Shown one piece after another: positions 7,086-9,844 of a stretch of DNA of 9,844 nt; position 1 is the first letter of the stretch, and every line of letters begins with the position of its first letter. The stretch is from positions 1 to 9,844 of the forward strand of contig CALKIW010000166.1 of assembly GCA_937995875.1 (NCBI GenBank), read 5' to 3'. This DNA is from an uncultured Bacteroidales bacterium. Lineage in GTDB: Bacteria > Bacteroidota > Bacteroidia > Bacteroidales > Bacteroidaceae. The position numbers and the translations under genes were made by a program. The notes under the pieces are model-generated. The model did not search any database, was not told the DNA's origin, and saw nothing but the letters and a program-made list of their open reading frames with translations.

Positions 7086-7654
7086 GAAACTTGTTATTAT
7101 TAATATTATTAATATTTTGTTTGTCGACCAACGGACAATCAATAAATATCGATACAGCTAAGTGGTGCACGGAACAAGGAAATGGAGAAATCATATATTT
7201 CGAGACAGAGGTGATTTCCTTTCGAAATAATACATCTAATAACCTTATTCTTTTCTTTGTAGAGAATCATATTGATTCTCTACAAAGAAAAGTATTGCTA
7301 AAGAAAAAACTATTGCGACGATATGGAGATTTTAGTTTGTCTATGCTAGAATGGGAACCGAACATGACCATTGAACAAAATAGCGTTCTCGTTCCAGAAT
7401 TATTTGTAAAATGTCTCCAGCCAAAGGCGTGTTTTAATATTATATTATTGCCCGATACTTTGCATTCTCATACAAAACAATCGCCTTGGGATATTATAAA
7501 ACACACTCTAGTTTGCGAAGAATTTTTATTCAATAGTGATTTGATAAGTATGCCAAACTTTGTGAAAAACTTGCATCGATATGCTTTTGATTATCCTTAT
7601 TCTTTTATTGTAATTGATATAAAGAAGTTTCAGAGTTTTATTAGAAATAGATAA
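7082..7654 (+). CDS. Putative secreted immunity protein for the mini-RHS tip
   Basis: A 190-aa protein starting at ATG 7082 inside the ATGA overlap with the mini-RHS stop, so translation is likely coupled. Residues 1-19 are a Leu/Ile-rich signal peptide ending STNGQ, the same style as the RHS signals, implying a periplasmic protein; no lipobox cysteine is present. The mature part opens with SINIDTAKWC, then has beta-prone stretches (EIIYFETEVISFRNN) and two separated cysteines around residues 116-122. I recognise no family. It is assigned as immunity from position immediately after a toxin tip, size, export signal and AT-rich composition. It contains a perfect inverted repeat at 7250-7292 without loss of frame. 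The third RHS core copy starts directly after its TAA. Confidence 0.75.
   Translation: MRNLLLLILLIFCLSTNGQSINIDTAKWCTEQGNGEIIYFETEVISFRNNTSNNLILFFVENHIDSLQRKVLLKKKLLRRYGDFSLSMLEWEPNMTIEQNSVLVPELFVKCLQPKACFNIILLPDTLHSHTKQSPWDIIKHTLVCEEFLFNSDLISMPNFVKNLHRYAFDYPYSFIVIDIKKFQSFIRNR
7250..7292 (+). repeat. Perfect 20-bp inverted repeat with 3-nt loop inside a CDS
   Basis: Bases 7250-7269 are the exact reverse complement of 7273-7292, separated by TAT at 7270-7272. The arms do not extend further. The hairpin encodes residues 57-71 of the immunity protein (LFFVENHIDSLQRKV) in frame. It is followed by no T-run, so it is not an ordinary intrinsic terminator. Confidence 0.95.
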
Positions 7655-8657
7655 CAGGAACATCAGTAGTCTGACATGGAGTAACAAGAGTACGTCTGCC
7701 AACCGCGAATATCAGTTCCATTATGACGGACTGGACCGACTCGAGACGGCCAAATATGCAGAGGATGATTTCTCTATCAACGAGGACAGATACAACGAAA
7801 CAATGCAATACGACATGAACGGAAACATAACACATTTGACACGCACGGGGATGATGCAGGCTGGCAGCTACGGCGTGATCGATGACCTGTCGATGACCTA
7901 TGTCGGCAATCAGCTGAGCGCTGCGACAGATGCTGCCGCAGCTGTTCTCCGTGAAGGCAGTCTTGACTTCAAGGGCAGTGGCTCGTGTGCCTATGTCTAC
8001 AATGGCAACGGTGCTTTGGTATCCGACCAGTCGCGCGGCATTGCAAAAATCGACTACGATACTAACAACAATCCCCACAGGATTCAGTTTGTTGATGGCA
8101 ACGTCACGAAATACGTGTACTCTGCCTCTGGTCAGAAGCTCCGCACCATTCATTACACTGCTGACAGCCATGTGGCAAAGGTCGCCTATGGGCAGACGCA
8201 TGAGCTGACCAGTGCAGAGATCATGTATGCAGACTCCACTGATTATCTGTTGGATGGCAGCCTGATTCTGGAGAATGGTCGTATCAGCAAATATCTTTTT
8301 GGAGGAGGATATTGTCAGGCTAAGCCAGCAGGCGGCCCAACAGATACATTTGCCTTCTATTTCTACAACAAAGATCATCTTGGCAATATCAGGGAAGTGG
8401 TTAGCCAAAGCGGAGCTATCTGTCAGCTCGACAACTACTACCCGTTCGGTACTCCCTATAGTGATCCGTCGGCCACAATAAATTCCAAATACCAGCCATA
8501 TAAATACAATGGCAAAGAGCTGGACCTCATGCATGGACTGAATACCTATGACTATGGTGCCCGTCAATACAATCCCGTACTGCCGGTGTGGGACAGAGTT
8601 GATCCGCTGGCGGAGAAATATTATAGTATATCACCGTACGCGTACTGTGCAAATTAA
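7655..8657 (+). pseudogene. Truncated third RHS core, no start and no toxin tip
   Basis: Homology to the full-length RHS begins just after the preceding stop (7659-7679 encodes NISSLTW, matching residues near 536-542) and runs in one open frame to TAA at 8655-8657. It covers HYDGLDR, DHLGN, YPFG, YNGKELD, YDYGARQY and DPLAEKYYSISPYAYCAN. It has no signal peptide and no credible start; an internal ATG at 7803 would give 284 aa but lacks supporting context. The frame stops exactly where copy 1 continues NNPVRHIDPNG, so the DPxG motif and the whole tip are gone. Apart from a few bases before 7710 it looks identical to copy 1. It is best read as a decayed, displaced cassette that could still serve as a recombination template. 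Confidence 0.85.
7720..8654 (+). repeat. RHS core repeat, copy 3
   Basis: Copy of 3141-4075 (offset 4579). It shares with copy 1, and not copy 2, the gag codon near 7743 and the DPLAEKYYSISPYAYCAN DNA sequence, so copies 1 and 3 are the closer pair. Homology extends about 60 bp further left, to 7655, with several mismatches. Confidence 0.92.
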
Positions 8658-8700
8658 AGGACATTGTGATCCAACGAAAATTAAACCATTTAAAGAATGA
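8658..8700 (+). pseudogene. C-terminal remnant of a deleted toxin tip
   Basis: In a different frame from the core, 8659-8697 reads GHCDPTKIKPFKE and ends with TGA at 8698-8700, overlapping the ATG of the next gene at 8697. The same ATGA arrangement joins the mini-RHS to its immunity gene. This suggests the last codons of a lost tip, left after an out-of-frame deletion joined the core to the tip's end. The remnant is too short to name a toxin family. Confidence 0.55.
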
Positions 8701-9206
8701 AGAATAAAATAATCATATTTTGTATCTGTCTTTTTTCTGTAAGTTACTCTTGCTATGCTAAACAGCACATTAAAGTACCTTTGTGTTTTGCAAAGGTACC
8801 AGAAATAGTTGATATTTTTGATTCCATAAGTCATGTCAACACTCTTGATAAGCCAGAATATAGAGGTGAAACTTTTATGGTAACCATGCGTAAAGATGGT
8901 GATAAGTTTTCCATGTTTATTACTGAAGGAATATTTGGCAGAAAGTTTTTTAAGGAATACAACCCTTTTGGTTGTGTTATCTTTAACGATTCTCAATTCT
9001 TTTTGGTCAATGAAAATATCGAAGATTCTCTTTTGAATTTGATTTTCTTAAAAACAGATATTCAGATTATCCATAGGCTTTCTGAGTATGAAGATTCACC
9101 ATATACAGTGATTGATGGAGAAATTGTTTATTGGGTGTTCCGTCCTTCCAAATATTTTTATTTCCCAATAGAAAATTTGGTGATTAGTCTTAAGAAAGCT
9201 AAATGA
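8697..9206 (+). CDS. Orphan putative secreted immunity protein
   Basis: A 169-aa protein starting at ATG 8697. Residues 1-21 form a signal peptide (MKNKIIIFCICLFSV...) with likely cleavage after CYA; the cysteine near residue 19 lacks a proper lipobox. The mature part is about 148 aa with alternating hydrophobic and charged stretches (VTMRKDGDKFSMFITEG, YTVIDGEIVYWVFRPSKYF) suggesting a beta-rich periplasmic protein. No family is recognised. Its place after an RHS core and tip remnant marks it as an immunity gene whose toxin has been deleted. Its stop codon TGA (9204-9206) lies within the atgacggact sequence that begins the next RHS scrap, so the true C-terminus may have been altered by that rearrangement. 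It might still protect against the lost toxin delivered by neighbours; that is inference. Confidence 0.72.
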   Translation: MKNKIIIFCICLFSVSYSCYAKQHIKVPLCFAKVPEIVDIFDSISHVNTLDKPEYRGETFMVTMRKDGDKFSMFITEGIFGRKFFKEYNPFGCVIFNDSQFFLVNENIEDSLLNLIFLKTDIQIIHRLSEYEDSPYTVIDGEIVYWVFRPSKYFYFPIENLVISLKKAK

Positions 9207-9350
9207 CGGACTAGACCGTATCACGAGACAATACCTCCCGGTATCAGGCGATGTTGTAAAACAACTATGGCGAAGATGAAATGAACAGTCTGTCCTACCG
9301 AACGTATGGAGACAACCTTGACTCTACGGATGTTTCCTATGATGAACTTT
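9202..9350 (+). pseudogene. Displaced, frameshifted RHS N-terminal fragment
   Basis: About 145 bp match the full-length RHS gene at about 1695-1843 (residues 74-123, YDGLDR through LPVSGDV, SLSYRTYGDN and DVLD). Compared with that gene there is a one-base insertion after GATGT (43 bases against 42 up to CAGTCTG), which shifts the frame into a stop. Similarity fades near 9347. The fragment cannot be expressed and is a relic of another RHS copy. Its left edge is the repeated tatgacggactggaccg motif. Confidence 0.85.
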
Positions 9351-9541
9351 GTAATGAAATAGCAAAACTATACGTCTACCCCCATTGAATTCCTACTGAG
9401 CCTATTAAACGATTTTAATATTTGTATTTTTATTTACAAACATACGTTTATGCTTGGCATATTTAAAAAGAACTTCACTTTCATTGGAAATATGCGAAAT
9501 TTAAGCAAGTTTGTAATTAGTTGATAGTCAATGAATTTTAA
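9351..9541. other. AT-rich intergenic stretch with nothing recognisable
   Basis: About 190 bp with no supported ORF on either strand. A short inverted pair (tttgta near 9420 with tacaaa near 9433) is weak. No clear Bacteroidota promoter box (TAnnTTTG) could be confirmed. Confidence 0.5.
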
Positions 9542-9687
9542 AAAGACGGCTTAATGCCTATGCCATTGTCATTTTCGATTGGATATTAAACGGCAGTGTG
9601 ACAAAGGCTTAATCGGCATACGAATAGGCTCTTTCCGCGTGGTCGTTAAAGCTCTTTCGTACTGCGATTAAGGCCTTGTCACAGAAT
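9542..9687. repeat. Structured noncoding element with large imperfect inverted repeat
   Basis: Bases 9597-9624 and 9656-9683 are complementary at 23 of 28 positions, around a 31-nt loop. A related motif, ggcttaat followed by gca or gcc, occurs three times: 9549 (plus), 9606 (plus) and, as aggccttaatcgc, around 9663-9676 on the minus strand. A competing short stem is possible between 9562-9571 and 9599-9608 (one mismatch). This could be an intergenic repeat, a miniature mobile element or a structured RNA; the sequence alone does not decide. Confidence 0.5.
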
Positions 9688-9700
9688 GAGGACACTCAAA

Positions 9701-9799
9701 ATGAAATATTCAGGTTACCTACTTGGCGTGCAAACTGATAATGGAGAGGAAAACATAGCCCTTTTTGATCTGTATGGTCCTAAAATAATTGTTAAATAA
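9701..9799 (+). CDS. Possible 32-aa small protein
   Basis: ATG 9701 to TAA 9797-9799 encodes 32 residues starting MKYSGYLLGVQTDNGEENIA and ending YGPKIIVK. The composition looks protein-like (hydrophobic and charged residues alternate) and it follows the structured repeat by 13 bp, but there is no strong ribosome site. It could be a genuine small protein, a degraded gene tail or chance. After it, 9800-9844 is AT-rich and ends taggagagaa, which could be the ribosome site of a gene beyond the window. Confidence 0.3.
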   Translation: MKYSGYLLGVQTDNGEENIALFDLYGPKIIVK

Positions 9800-9844
9800 G
9801 TGACAAATTAGTTTTACATATATAGCAAATAAAGTAGGAGAGAA

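Noticed and set aside
7092..7120. AT-rich short tandem pattern (ttaatatta) as a phase-variation tract
   Set aside because: It encodes the Leu/Ile-rich signal peptide and is too irregular and short for a slippage tract.
7250..7292. Intrinsic terminator
   Set aside because: The stem is AT-rich, inside an open frame and lacks a following T-run.
3141..8654. Insertion sequence or integron-like array to explain the repeated cores
   Set aside because: No transposase, integrase, terminal inverted repeats or target duplications were seen; the repeats are RHS coding sequence.
7803..8657. Third core as a functional 284-aa protein from ATG 7803
   Set aside because: There is no ribosome site or signal, the RHS homology starts about 150 bp further upstream, and the tip is missing.

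Overview
The window looks like a Bacteroidota chromosome, most likely Prevotella or a close relative. The evidence is a DUF6443-type N-terminus on the RHS (YD-repeat) proteins, Bacteroidota-style signal peptides ending in YGQ or NGQ, weak or absent Shine-Dalgarno sequences, and a beta-rich tail resembling a type IX secretion sorting domain. No rRNA, tRNA, CRISPR array, transposase or integrase was found. The genus is inferred from protein style, not from a marker gene.

Layout, all on the plus strand: (1) 1-359, the C-terminal end of a YD-repeat-like protein; (2) 405-1478, a secreted 357-aa protein with a sorting-tail-like end, overlapping the next gene by ATGA; (3) 1475-4693, a full-length 1072-aa RHS protein with a 195-aa variable tip carrying a His-Gly...Cys pattern; (4) 4668-5240, its membrane-anchored putative immunity protein; (5) 5284-5379, a remnant of the 3' end of a gene-2-like gene; (6) 5376-7085, a 569-aa mini-RHS in which the signal peptide is fused in frame to the RHS core and a different tip with an HEGFGH motif; (7) 7082-7654, its putative secreted immunity protein; (8) 7655-8657, a third RHS core with no start and no tip; (9) 8658-8700, a 13-residue remnant of a lost tip; (10) 8697-9206, an orphan secreted putative immunity protein; (11) 9202-9350, a frameshifted scrap of RHS N-terminal coding sequence; (12) 9351-9844, mostly noncoding, with a large imperfect inverted repeat and one doubtful 32-aa ORF.

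The coherent reading is a polymorphic-toxin locus: one complete RHS effector followed by two displaced core-tip-immunity cassettes. The three core copies (about 3141-4026, 5512-6397, 7720-8605) show no difference by eye over roughly 860 bp, whereas the tips and immunity genes are unrelated and much more AT-rich. Such identity allows homologous recombination to swap tips onto the full-length gene. Junctions at 5512 and 9202 both fall on the repeated DNA motif that encodes YDGLDR, which appears to act as a rearrangement point.

All three immunity candidates carry an N-terminal signal or membrane anchor, and both surviving tips have protease-like motifs. I infer, without proof, that these toxins act in the cell envelope of competitors. 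The most unusual parts are the mini-RHS with its own signal peptide, the tipless third cassette that keeps its immunity gene, a perfect 20-bp-arm hairpin inside the second immunity gene, and the structured noncoding element near the right end.
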